Assembly (NCBI GenBank): GCA_037975125.1
Contig: CM075862.1
Coordinates: 40,948,024 to 41,012,023 of the forward strand
DNA length: 64,000 nucleotides
Direction of reading: 5' to 3'
From: Latrodectus hesperus
Lineage: Eukaryota > Arthropoda > Arachnida > Araneae > Theridiidae
Shown: positions 11,279-22,099 of the stretch, piece after piece
How the letters are laid out: each line of letters begins with the position of its first letter
How positions within the stretch are numbered: position 1 is the stretch's first letter
Notes under the pieces: model-generated
What the model was told of the DNA's origin: nothing
The model's input: the letters and a program-made list of their open reading frames with translations, nothing else
Database searches by the model: none
Made by a program: the position numbers and the translations under genes

Positions 11279-13003
11279 CACTTGTCAGAAAAAGTCTGCG
11301 TACAAACGCACAATAAACATTCTGCAGAGAATAAGAATACATTATGAGTCAACATTAATTCAATTTTTATATAATGCTTTTATCTTTAAAAATTCTTTAA
11401 ATATTATTAACAATTTCAGAAAGATAACACATTATTTCAAAGTTATTATAATAATTATTAAAAATTACATAAAAAGCAGTCAGAAAAAGCTTGTGTACAG
11501 ATGTGAAAAGTTCTTAAAAGAAAGATTCCATGGAGTGTCAGTTAAACTTTAATGTCTGGTTGGAAAACTTTTATGTCTAAGAACCTCTTCCACAATCGTT
11601 TAAGCATAGAGTGAATTAGCTTGGCGATTTCTGAAGATTAAATACTCCATTCCATTCCATCATAATTACTCTTTTTAGCATATCTTTCGATATCATGTTA
11701 TGTTGCCCAATGTTGCGTTCCAATAAGTCCCATAAATGCTCCATGGAGTTTAAGTTTAGAGATTGTGGAGGAATGCAACAAATATTTGGTATTGTACAAC
11801 AGCCAGAGTTTTACTTTGTGGGCAATGTGTTTTGGATCATTATCTTGTTGAAACTAAAAGTCATCGCCAAGGTTCAAATCTTATGCACTCTGCTTCAAAT
11901 TTTCTAGTAATATATTTAGATAACCCATATGATTTAATGTGGAGTCTATAAAAGTTAATCGATCAACTCCACTTGCTGCCATGCACCCCCAAATCATTAC
12001 GCCACCTCCACCACATTTAACAGTAGACACAAAATTTTGCTTCTCAAAAGCCGTGTCTTGTTTTCTCCTTACCAGTTTACACTCTTTGATGTCAAAGATA
12101 CAAAACTTGCTTTCATCAGAACATATTACTTTTTCAAAAAAACTAAGAAGGTGTATTATGCTACTTCCTGGCAAAATCTAAATGGTTTTGCTTATTGGCA
12201 GCTTAAATACATGGCTTTCAACAAGCTGCACAGTCGTAATAGCCAGATTTCTTAAGAATTTTTTAAATTATATATCTTCATGAAGAGATTTTTAAAACTT
12301 TCTCTAATATCAAATGCTATTTGAGATACAATAATCTTTGGATTTAAACGTAAGTATTTTAAGATGCATATAGCATGTCTTGCCAAGTCAGCTCAGATGG
12401 TTGATTACTCCGAGGCTTTAAGGTAACAGATTTCAATAACTTGTAATTATTGATTACTCTCTTTGGATAGAAGAATGAGTTCGTCCAACTGTTTATTCAA
12501 TTGCTCAAAGAGTTTTACCTTCATTCCTTTGTCTTAAGACGATTTTCTTTTTGTCTAGAAAAATCTCCTTTCTTTTAGAATCCATTTTAAGTTTATTTGT
12601 TTGCAAGTACTAATATATCATATCAACAAAACAATGTTTTCTTTTCTATTTGCTGTATTGCCACTAGAGTTAAAATGAATAATTAGTAAAAAAAAATACA
12701 GACAATATTTCATTTCATACAAGCTCATGGAGGCTAAAAAAATTAAGATTAATTTGCAAATATCTTTGTAATTTGTACCTGTACGCAAACTTTTTCTGAT
12801 AACTTTTTTGGTAATTTTTAATTATTATTATTACTACTTTCAAACAATGAGTGGTATATCTTTCTGAAATTGTTACTGATATTTAAGGAATTGTTAAAGA
12901 AAAGCTTTATATAAAAATAAAATGAATATTGACACTATAATGTACATTTATTCTCCGTAAAATATTTACTTTACGTTTGTACGCAGACTTTTTCTGGCAA
13001 GTG
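11279..13003 (-). mobile_element. Tc1-like transposon with double terminal repeats
   Basis: The ends are 30-bp inverted repeats that differ at one position. The left end (11279-11308) starts CACTTGTCAGAAAAAGTCTG, and the right end (12974-13003) is its complement. Each end is flanked by TA (11277-11278 and 13004-13005), the target duplication of this superfamily. A second, diverged copy of the repeat sits about 200 bp inside each end, at 11479-11504 and 12777-12803. That is the IR/DR arrangement known from Sleeping Beauty-type and related Tc1 elements. At 1725 bp the size fits a full-length element. The transposase inside is broken, so the copy is non-autonomous. Confidence 0.93.
11616..12585 (-). 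pseudogene. Tc1-like DD34E transposase, decayed
   Basis: The start codon is at 12583-12585 (MDSKRKEIFLDKKK) and the stop at 11616-11618, a span of about 323 codons, close to the usual 340. The N-terminal DNA-binding region survives in fragments (RTHSSIQRVI) with several stops. The catalytic core is well preserved. SDESKFCIF carries the first aspartate, GGGVMIWGCMAASG is the usual central motif, FQQDNDPKHIAHKVKLWL carries the second aspartate, and NLNSMEHLWDLLERNI carries the final glutamate. At least one frameshift lies between the second and third blocks, and stops occur after LENLKQSA and near GDDF. Plus-strand frames over this span are shadows. Confidence 0.9.
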
Positions 13004-13009
13004 TATATG

Positions 13010-14150
13010 CATTTGTGTACGTGCGTTTTATCTTATTTAAAATAGAATGGAATTAATATAATATGATTAATCCTTTAAATTAAATTGTATCAAATGGACC
13101 ATTATTAAATTTAATAATTTTCCCATTATCCTTATTCTGATAGCAGTTATAAGCTTGTAAAATGATGCTGCGCTATTACGCAGTCAAGGAACATTTTTAA
13201 ATACAACTTATTTTTCATAAGAATGTGAAAAACATCATCAATAATATATTACTTATTTGAGAAAGAATATTTTTAATGAAAAATGTATTTTCTCTTGCAA
13301 ATCAGTTTTTTTTCTCTTTATTCAAAGTGATATTATTAAGACTAGAATCTTATAATTTTAAGCGTTTATGATTTCCACTCAATCAATTGAAAAGAAATTA
13401 TGAAAAGGTGGAATTTTTATGCAAAGCAATTTAGAATCCAGCAAAAGAGCTGTGCAATTAAATGACGCAGACGATTACATTTCACACAGCCACCGTCTAA
13501 GAAATATGTTACAAAAGAGTTTTTAACAAATGACATTTTTTTTTGCCTGGATAAATACAAAGCCTTTTCATCCCTGCAAAAAAAGAAAGCAAATAATAAT
13601 ATGCAATATCATGAACATTTTGTTTAAAGATTTACTTCTTTCAGGGGAAAAATTGGAAGAATATTATTTCTGCTTTAGAGTTTGAATGGCAACGATTTTA
13701 TTGATTTTGTTCACGAACTATAGCCGCCTGTATTGGGTATTTCAAAGGAATCTTTCCCTGTTTCGAAACCTTATAAACGACAATAGCCAGCGTGAAATTT
13801 TTATCATTCATTCGATAAAAAGCAATATTCTGAGTTTTCTATAAAGGTATTGTTCTCACAAAAGGCTTCTGTATTTCTTTATTCCTGTCAAGATGTGAAA
13901 ATAAATAACAAGAAATGATTGCAAGAAAATAGTTGGAATCTAAGCTAAAATTTGATGGTAACTTAATATAAATTGATTGTTGTAATGTATCTCTTGTAAA
14001 TGTATGGTAAAATATTCAGTAAGATTTGCAATGTAATAATGATAAAAATGAACAACACCATACAGATATTACTGTTTTTAGATTTTTTAGAAACATGTAC
14101 AACTGTAGACCCTTAGAAGTTTTCTTGATTTTTCTCTTTTTCAACTCGTA
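13010..14150. other. AT-rich DNA, no gene seen
   Basis: No defensible ORF or repeat structure. The stretch before 14160 may include the outer end of the next Tc1-like element, since CATGTCCATAAATTAAGGAT near 14156-14175 looks like a Tc1 terminus, but I found no partner at the other side. Confidence 0.4.
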
Positions 14151-14400
14151 CATTCATGTCCATAAATTAAGGATAATTCAGAATCACACAGAAATTGAAC
14201 TCTAAAATAAAAATTTCACATGTAGAATTATCACAAACGTGTTGAAGAATAATATGCAAATTAATAGAAACCACCAGATGGCACCAATAGTACGTCACAA
14301 TGACGAGAGTGTAAGAGAGGGGTACATAAGGAATGATTGCAAAGAAGTAAAATTGTTCACAAGCGCTTTAAAATTCTTTCAGTGCAATAACCGCATAGTT

Positions 14401-14900
14401 ATGGCCCAAAGGAAGCATTTGGGTGATGTTTTATGTGGTAGAATTATCAGCCGTCTAGAATGTGGACGTATCCAGCTGGAAGTATCCGAGGAACTTGGAA
14501 TCGGCCAGAGTGTCATCTTCAGGCTTTGACAACGGTTCCAAGATGATGGTAATGTGAGTAGACGTTACAGCATAGGTAGATCCCGAGTTACAAAGCCGGA
14601 TGAGGACCGGCATTTGGCAGTTACTGCCAAAAGAAACAGATGGAGAATAGCATCAGACCTGTCTCTTCAGCTCTCTTCAGATACCGGTACGACAGTTTCA
14701 AGGCAGACCGTATACAGATGCCTAGAGCACATTGGTCCATATGCTCGTAGGCCTGTCAGATGTGTTCCACTTACCACAACTCACTGTCGCCTGCGGTTAA
14801 CTTAGAGTACAGAGCATGCATATTGTGGACACCGCAACAGTGGTCTTGTGTGATATTTTCCGACAAGTCCAGATTTAGCTTTCAGTCTAACAACTAAGAT
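14401..14900 (+). pseudogene. Tc1-like transposase, N-terminal half
   Basis: Translation from ATG 14401 gives MAQRKHLGDVLCGRIISRLE, then SEELGIGQSVIFRL, a stop where tryptophan is expected, and QRFQDDGNVSRRYSIGRSR. This is the bipartite helix-turn-helix DNA-binding domain of a Tc1-like transposase. The linker region follows with TVSRQTVYRCLEHIGPYARR and HCRLRLT, another stop, then a degraded FPTSPDLAFSL. That last piece corresponds to FSDESRFSL, with the first catalytic aspartate, though the motif is damaged. The frame fails near 14900. The matching C-terminal half lies at 16084-16410 in the same orientation, so I read the two as one disrupted gene. The longer open frame back to 14239 is probably 5' leader. 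Confidence 0.85.
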
Positions 14901-16083
14901 GTTGTTCCGATAATGAGAACGACGCTGTAGTCAACCATCCCTCTGCGGCCTTTCATCAAGCATAAAAAATTAAAGATTCACCAACCCATACTTAGTCAAT
15001 GATGTATCATGAAAAACTAAGCTTATTTTAAAAAATTTAGATATGGGCACAAATATTGACAAGCAGTCTTAACGTTTTATCATTAATCTTATTGTAGATT
15101 TAATGAAACATTGGTAGAAACGAATTTTGTTATTTCTCTTTATTTTTTCTAAGTAAACTTTTCATAAATAATAGAAGATATCATGCTTTAAAAAGAGAGG
15201 AATCTTTGAAAAGTCTAAGCGGTGGTTCTAGCGGAAGGTTATTGACCTAATATAACGGATAGCTTAAGAACCAATAACTGTTTTTTTTTCCCGGATTCTT
15301 TGGCATTTTTATTTGAAGTGGCCGCATTCACGTATTACAAAGGAAGAAAACATTCTTTTGACAGATATACATATAAAGAAACAGAAATGGATCTTTTGTT
15401 CACATTTTTAGTTGTTCATTATTAGTCAGAATTTTACCTAAAATATTTCGCTTTGTAGAGCTTTCTTTATCGTTAAATTACGATAAGCAGGATTTTTTTA
15501 ACCTCATTTTAGGATAATTAAGATGTTTTAAGAACACACACTGAAAATTTTTAAATGGTACTACAGCTCTTAATTTATTCTAAGATGTAAAATATTTACA
15601 AAAGAGATTTCCTGGTCATTGGACTAGTGAAAAGACTGCACTCTTTAGAGCATGAGGTCCTGGGTTTGATCCTAGCTACTATTGAATAATGGGAGATTGA
15701 TGTTACGCTTTTGCCTTCTGCATGCATATTCTTCACAGTGGATGCTTTGGAGTTTTCCAGGTCTTCTCTCATGTGACAAGTGAATGAAGCTTACTATGTA
15801 TGAAAATTCCTCTTAGAAAGCAATTTACGCAGTGTATACTAGGATGTCTAACATCAAACGGTTTTATAACCTTAGGTTGTGCACCATACGGTGTCAAATA
15901 GAAGTTTCGTAAGAGCCAGTGAATCTCCGACGAATAAACTAGCGTTTCAAAGAGACATGAACATATTTTACAGACTTTGACAAAATCGTTGATTGTAAAC
16001 CACCATCAGAATAAGTTACTACTGCAGTTACGGAGAACGGGCAATGAAAAACAGTAATTAGAAGTAATTGAGCTGCTGCAGCA
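14901..16083. other. Spacer interrupting the Tc1-like gene
   Basis: About 1.2 kb separates the two halves of the Tc1-like transposase. A SINE-like unit occupies 15610-15920. The rest (14950-15600) is AT-rich with no coding signal. Degraded transposase sequence resumes just before 16084. An intact gene would need roughly 400-450 bp here, so insertion as well as decay is likely. Confidence 0.5.
15610..15920 (+). repeat. SINE family D-like copy
   Basis: A tRNA-like head reads CATTGGACTAGTG and then GGTCCTGGGTTTGATCCTAG (B-box type). A body follows with CTTCTGCATGCATATTCTTC and TTTCCAGGTCTTCTCTCATG. The same order of motifs occurs at 31722-31975. No clear target-site duplication was found. Family D is my label. 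Confidence 0.6.
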
Positions 16084-16410
16084 GTTGATCCTACTTTTGT
16101 TTTAATGGTTGATAACGCACGTCCCCATAGAGCTGACATCGTCGATAACTACTTGGGGAGTGAAGGGATTGCGCGTATGGCGTGGCCAGCATATTCTCCC
16201 GACCTTAATCCCATTGAAAATCTTTGAAATGCTCTCGGCCGTGCTGTATCTTCACGTTTCTCACCTCCAGCCACTCTTATTGAGTTGGAAACTGCTCTAC
16301 AAAAAGAATGGCTATTGCTTAAACCTGCAGTGGTTGACCACCTAATTAAAAACATGGTCACAAGGTATAAACTTTGTATACAAATGAGGGGGGATCTCAT
16401 ACCCTATTAA
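16084..16410 (+). pseudogene. Tc1-like transposase, C-terminal half
   Basis: The frame from 16084 reads VDPTFVLMVDNARPHRADIV, with the second catalytic aspartate in the DNARPH motif. It continues MAWPAYSPDLNPIENL with the final glutamate (DD34E type), a TGA where tryptophan is expected at 16225-16227, then NALGRAVSSRFSPPATL and LQKEWLLLKPAVVDHL, ending at the TAA at 16408-16410. The tail is a normal Tc1 C-terminus. Besides the single stop, this half is in one frame, which suggests it decayed more slowly or is younger than the N-terminal half at 14401-14900. Minus-strand frames here are shadows. Confidence 0.88.
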
Positions 16411-17635
16411 TGTTCTTTTCTTCATTTTATGCTGTTTATTTTCACTTTATACAGAATTCTGTTTAAATCTCCAGTATGTCATTAGCTGATAACTTACTAA
16501 AATTTAATAGTTTTCATTTCTGTATATAATTATTGATTTTATTTTATGCATAAATATATATGCTACTTTTCAGCCTAATTTTGTGTCAATCAAAGCAGTA
16601 TTTGTTGATTTTTTCTGCATTTTAACTTAACTTTTCTTCGTGCTTAACTTTTCAAAGTGAGTGTAATTTGGAATTCTATGAAAGTGAATCTATTGAATAA
16701 GTAAACGTACTAAATGCTGGCCTTAGTTTTCGATCCCTCTTTTTTACTATTTATTTGCGTGTAAAGCAGATTATGAATTATTTTGATTTTCATCCATTGC
16801 AATTCATATTGTTAACAAAAACGAATTATCAGAAATATTGCTGCATTTAAGCATTTCTGAAGATAATCATTTTCTTTTTGTATGTATTTGTGACAAGTTT
16901 TTCTATAACTATCTATTGTTGGACTTGTATGGTATTTTTGCCTCTAACATTCTTTATAAAACTAATACCCACCTCCGTTTTGTTGAATAAGCTTCAAGTG
17001 TTTCCTCAAAATTCTTCTTTCTGTCTTCTTCCAAAATTGTTTACTTTATTGTTAAAGTTTTCCAGCTTTCAAGAAATATAAGCTCAAAAGTTGAAAAGGA
17101 TTGTGTCTTTCGCAAGGAGACAGGAGAAATCAAACAAGAGGCTGCATTATTCTCCTTTTGAGAAACACCTAAGAGTTGGAGCATCAAAGTTCAATCTAGC
17201 AAAGTGGTTACAACTATGAGACCAGATGCGTCAGGTGTTTTATTTTTCCAATAAACATTATTCTCGTAATGACCGAACAAATTGACTTTTTTTTGTCCTT
17301 TGCTTACTTTTAAACGAGTCTCTTTCTGGTAGGAGAGCTTTAATTTTTATCACAAGTGCCTCAAGTTAAAAACGTCCTTCTCTCCCTTCTGTGAAAATAG
17401 TAAAAATGTGTTACAAATAAGAATATTTCTCATATCATAATTTCTTTACTTCCTTCTTTTTCGTTTTAAGTTTGATTTATTTCTCTTGATTATCTCTGCT
17501 TGTGTGTGGACAGGATTGGTTAACTTAATGAATTTTGTGACCCATACTTAACTTGAAGAATAAAATAAAATATTCAACCTTTATTTTAAGAAAATAATGA
17601 AATAAAGTTTTCAATCCTAATACACATTATTTTTA
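16411..17635. other. AT-rich DNA, no gene seen
   Basis: No terminal inverted repeat of the preceding Tc1-like element was found here. A 67-codon plus-strand frame at 16878-17081 is hydrophobic and low in complexity and is treated as chance. Confidence 0.45.
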
Positions 17636-17639
17636 AAAT

Positions 17640-17900
17640 GATCTAAGGCCGTGGACATTTGTTCTCGTTATCAGAAGGCAGTGAGTTCGAATCTTGATCC
17701 AATCGAAGATGCTCGCTAATGGCAGCTGGGACACGTTAAATATGTGGTTGTCGCAATATCCTGCTTAGGATATTATACTTCTGGGGTTGGCAAACCATGT
17801 CTGGGTGTTTTTTGTTTGATCACTGTTTCTAAACTATGAAGATTCACTTTCTGGACAGCCATAGCATTCACAATGGGTGCCCTACTATATATGGCGCCAT
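17640..17900 (+). repeat. SINE family E-like copy
   Basis: The unit has a tRNA-like B box (GTGAGTTCGAATCTTGATCC) followed by CTGGGACACGTTAAATATGT, GGATATTATACTTCTGGGG and a 3' part with AATGGGTGCCCTACTA. Related copies lie at 29505-29760 and, more diverged, at 48445-48650. Family E is my label. No target-site duplication was resolved. Confidence 0.55.
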
Positions 17901-18232
17901 CACTTCCGCACCATCGTAGTGCTGAAAGTTGAAAATCCTAGTACCCGACATTACACAAAAACCTTTTCAAACTGATCTAGCAGTTCAGAACATGATGTTC
18001 TCCGAAAGAGAAGCTGCTAGTACTTGGTAGACCCCAACTCTGGGCTACTCACTCTAGCTACTTTTTCGTATTTTCAGAAAAGAAAAATTACTTTACGCGT
18101 TTTCAATTGTTAGACTATTCCTTATGGAATGTGAAATTTCGTGACTGAATGGAATTTGCTTAATATAAACTAAGATTTTACTTAATCTTAACTATCCAGT
18201 TTTTCACTTACACCAATTACTAACATCCTCAG

Positions 18233-18601
18233 TTGAAGTCGTGGCAGCCTAGTGGTTAAGTGATCGGCCTCTCTTCTGTCTGGATGAGCTGAGTTCAAAT
18301 CTCATTGTCACCAAAGACCCACCGAGTACATTGTTAAATCTGTGGAATCGAAAGTCATGTGGTCAGTCGTTGACCAGTTACCATGGGTGTAATGATCTGG
18401 AGAAAATGTCCTTCCCCTCCAGATCAAAGTCAAAATTGAGGGAGTGGCATCTCTGGTGGTGCCATCTATCAGGAGGAGTCTTAGGGCAAAGATGTATTTT
18501 CACCTTTGTGTTGCTCCGATTAAAAACGAAAGACGCACCCTTCGGAATTAATTTTGCATGGCCTTCGGCTAGCGAGCTTAGCTTGTCGAAATATCATAAA
18601 C
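18233..18601 (+). repeat. SINE family A copy with 11-bp TSD
   Basis: The unit is flanked by perfect 11-bp direct repeats, AACATCCTCAG, at 18222-18232 and 18602-18612. The head is tRNA-like (GCCTAGTGGTTAAGTGATCG for the A-box area, GAGTTCAAATCTC for the B box). The 3' half contains GATTAAAAACGAAAGACGCA and AGCGAGCTTAGCTTGTCGAA, shared with the SINE at 31157-31462. The middle is longer than in that copy and includes CTCTGGTGGTGCCATCTATC. The 98-codon ORF over it has no support as a gene. Confidence 0.88.
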
Positions 18602-19064
18602 AACATCCTCAGTGCGCATTTTTTTAAAAAAAAATTCCTTAAGCTTTAATAAACAATTTAAGATTTTTAATTTTAGATATTTTATCAAATGTATCAGATC
18701 TGCATATACTTGTACATACTATAGTTCTAATAAGCCTTTTTATTTTTCCATTATGTAACCCTGAATAAGATTTTGAAGTTTGATACCGGAGTAATGTACA
18801 TAATAACTTACTGCATTAATTTTGTATTCTTCATATTTCTCCATTGCAAGAATTCTGTGCTATACTCGCACATCAGTCCTGCATAAAATAACGAATTGTC
18901 TTTAATAACAAATAAATCCTTCGTGTTTTAATCTTTACAAGTTAGTTGCATTACATATTTTCAATCCAAGAAAATAAGCCTTCTTTTTGCTATTCTGTCC
19001 CTTACTTTTCCATCCAATATCTCCACCTAAATATTTTAACTTTTCTATATGAACTTATATCCCA

Positions 19065-19066
<2 letters not shown>

Positions 19067-19156
<90 letters not shown>
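19067..19156. repeat. (TA)n microsatellite
   Basis: About 90 bp of uninterrupted TA dinucleotide; the ORF running through it is an artefact. Confidence 0.98.
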
Positions 19157-19159
<3 letters not shown>

Positions 19160-19161
<2 letters not shown>

Positions 19162-20930
19162 TTCAATTTTACTATTCAAGCTCAATTTTTGAAATATCCT
19201 TTGTTTGTATAAAAAATATTTTTTTCTATTTTTGAAAAACCATTCTTTTTATTCCTAAATATTTGTCAATTCATCGAAGCAAAGCAGATAGCTTGAATAG
19301 GAATTGAAAATTATCTTCAGTAAATCAAGTTAAGCAAAGTTTTCTTTAGCAAAGCCAAAGAGCATTTCAATGTTCGTAATTAAATTTGCTTTTAATTGTT
19401 TTTAATTAAATTTGCTTTTAATATAAAATATTGATATTCCAATTGGATTGAGTCTGTTGCGTAACTTTGAAATAAGCCATTTTATTTTTATATGTGCTTG
19501 TATAATGTTACTTTCAATGCTTTATCATGGAGTATAGATCAATTGCTACGAAACGGAGAAACCGGTATTGGCAATGTGAAACAAAATTTAAAAAACTAAT
19601 CTTACTACACTTATTTCAAAACATTAATTAATTATTATCTGCCATTTTAATAAATATTTTATCTATTTTATTAGAATTTCAATTACATTTTTATAACTTC
19701 AAACATTGTAAAAACAAAAAAATAAACTTTGCAACTCCCGAAATAATAATAAAAACAAAAAAAACCAAAGCAATTTTTCGAAAGATGAAATTCTTTCGTA
19801 GTCATTTTGAAGTCATATTTTCTGATTCAAAAGATTAAGCTATGCTGATCAGTTTTAAAATTCCTTTCAATTATATGACAATCTGTATGTTGATTTAGCA
19901 CTTATCATTAGTATACTTTCAATAGTCTCAAAATACTTCAATACTTTCAAAATTTTATTTTACTATCTGCAATAAAAATTAGAATATTGTTTTATACTTT
20001 TATATACGCGTATAACTTGCTATTTAACTCTTTTGGGTAGTTATTCTTAACTCATTTTGTTTATTTATGATTAATATTATTATTTCGCTATTAACACATT
20101 TATATGATTATCATATCTATTTCACTTTCTTACATTTTTTCGTAATAAAATGAGCTGGAGTGTAGTTAATAAACCAATAGACCAATAGTATTGCCTTCTA
20201 CTATGCGAAATTCTCCTAGTATAAAGATGATTTAGTTTGCTTAATGCGCTCTTTATATATGAGGATGAGTTATATAGAGGACTTATAATTTCGAATATAA
20301 TCCGAATCACAACAAATATCCAGGATTAATGTGAGAATAAACTCGCGAACTATTAAATGCAAGAGAATGTGCATCATGCATCCGATTTTATCAAGATGAT
20401 AAGGTCCCAGAAACACATTTTTCTTATCGTCCTGCAATCATTTACTAAATAAATAACATTGCAAATTTGCTATAATTTTGAATCTTCTTATTCCTGTTAA
20501 AGACATTTTGGATGTAACCGAATTATTGTAAATCATCTTACTACTCTCTATTATCTAAAATTTTGTATTCTTTTTGGGTGCTTTCCGATTTCTCTTGATC
20601 TTTTAGATATGAGAATGAAATACAATGAGTCACTTAAAATCTAATGCAATAAGAGTTTTTTTTGTTATTTTTTCAAGAATTTTAATGGAATAAATGTTAT
20701 TCTTGATTATTGAAAGATATATTCACTGTTTTGCATTTGTTTGAACAAATAATCCTTTTTTCATATGACTTCTGAATATTTCTTATAATTTCATTTTTTT
20801 ATTTTCTGCAATTAAATCTTTTGCTTTCTGTGTGACTCAGATGTATTGAACATAATAACATGTTACATTGTTATTAGATATTTATAAAATCTCATTTTTG
20901 CTTATATGACTTATTTTAATGTAATTTACA
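19160..20930. other. AT-rich DNA, no gene seen
   Basis: No ORF above background and no transposon motif. A short direct repeat, AATTAAATTTGCTTTTAAT, occurs twice at about 19378-19420. Confidence 0.5.
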
Positions 20931-20981
20931 GATTTGTTTATGCTACATTGGCCATTTTGTCTTTCATCTTGTTTTAATAAG

Positions 20982-21036
20982 GAAAAAAAAATCCTTGAAG
21001 AAACACAGAGAAAAGTTCAGCTGCTCTATGATGAAG
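20982..21036 (+). other. Candidate 55-nt internal exon
   Basis: A short segment sits between a pyrimidine-rich acceptor ending AATAAG and a donor GAAG/GTAAAT. In one frame it reads EKKILEETQRKVQLLYDE (18 codons plus one base), an amphipathic, coding-like helix. By memory it aligns reasonably with the helix in the C-terminal SRA1-like domain of COPII coat protein Sec31 (pattern KRKL-D/E-D-x-x-K/R-K-L-E-x-LYD). A generic coiled coil would also fit. The frame stops at once after the donor (GK then TAA), as expected if the exon ends there. No neighbouring exon of such a gene was found in the window. Confidence 0.3.
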
Positions 21037-21164
21037 GTAAATAATGTATTTTTCATGCTGTAAAATGTGTGTTTTACTTATGAAAGTCAAAAAATTAAAA
21101 AAAAATTCTTATATGCGGTTGTGCAAGAGTGATTTCATATGATGAGATATCCTGTGCTATAGTA

Positions 21165-22097
21165 CAGGTAACCCTCCTATAACACGGTATCTTTAAACAC
21201 GGTTTCGCTATAACACGATTCGTAAATTGCGGGAAAATTCCTACAACACGTCATCCTATAACACGGTTTTGTTCCAATGTTGGAGCTTGTTATCGGTCGG
21301 CGCAGAAAAGCAGGTCGGCAGGTTGAAACAGAAAACATGCGTGAAACATCAGAAAACGAAATTGGTGCCATATTAAATGTCGCTAAATCAATCGGAGGCA
21401 AAGGTTTTGTGAATATGGCTACTGAAGACATTCAAGAATTATTAGCGGAAGAAGAAGTTGACGAAGCGGATTTGATGAAAATGGCATCCCTGGATGCAAA
21501 TCAAATAGATTTTGAGGACGCTAGCTCTGATGAAGATTGTGCAGTTAAGAATTTAACATTAAAAGAATTACAAGAACGCCTATGCTTAGCGGAAAATCTC
21601 GAGTCATTTTTCTTGTAAACAGACCCTTCCACGGAAAGAAGTCGAAAATTCAAAAGGGAGCTGCAAAACTGTAACTCCATACCGCGAAATTTACAATGAC
21701 CTAGTAAGAACTAGTCAGCAAAGTTCGATTAAAGATTTTTTTAAGAGGGAAAACATACAAAAACTTTAAATAGAGAAAAAAGTTCTGAAAGTGAAGGCGA
21801 TACCGTTCCACCCAAAAAACGTTCTCGATTGATTGTACTGAGCAGTGACGACGAATAAATTCATTAAATTAGGGTTGCGTTAGATTAAAATATTTTTTCT
21901 TACTTTGTGTTGGATATACATTTATTATTTATTAAAAATTAATTTGTTTATGTCGAATTAAAAAAAAATATTTGTTTTTAATAAGTTTTTGGAACGTAAC
22001 CCCCTTTTTGTACTAGTTCTGGGTCTCATACAACACGATTTCACACAACATGGCATTTTCTAGGAACCTAACTACCGTGTTATAGGAGGGTTACCTG
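21165..22097 (+). mobile_element. Pogo/Tigger-like deletion derivative, 933 bp
   Basis: Perfect 25-bp terminal inverted repeats are present at 21165-21189 and 22073-22097. They begin CAGGTAACCCTCCTATAACA and are flanked by TA on both sides (21163-21164 and 22098-22099). Inside each end the sequence repeats variants of 'ATAACACGGTTT', typical of pogo/Tigger-type elements whose TIRs are built from short direct repeats. The interior holds only the C-terminal part of a transposase. The element therefore lost its catalytic core by internal deletion. Perfect TIRs suggest a fairly recent insertion. Confidence 0.9.
21277..21865 (+). pseudogene. Pogo/Tigger-like transposase C-terminal tail
   Basis: An open frame (21277-21618) reads GFVNMATEDIQELLAEEEVD and DLMKMASLDANQIDFEDAS, the acidic tail that follows the DDE domain in pogo/Tigger-type transposases ('DI.ELL' motif). 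After the TAA at 21616-21618, coding-like sequence continues with changes of frame: SSIKDFFKRENIQKL, then a frame ending PKKRSRLIVLSSDDE and a stop at about 21857. The basic patch plus SSDDE end is again typical of these proteins. The start codon at 21277 is probably not a true start but simply the deletion join. No DDE catalytic residues remain. Confidence 0.75.
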
Positions 22098-22099
22098 TA

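Noticed and set aside
14272..14292. CTCF-like site CCACCAGATGGCACC in the Tc1-like leader
   Set aside because: Weaker match than the site at 24078 and inside a transposon; no separate support.
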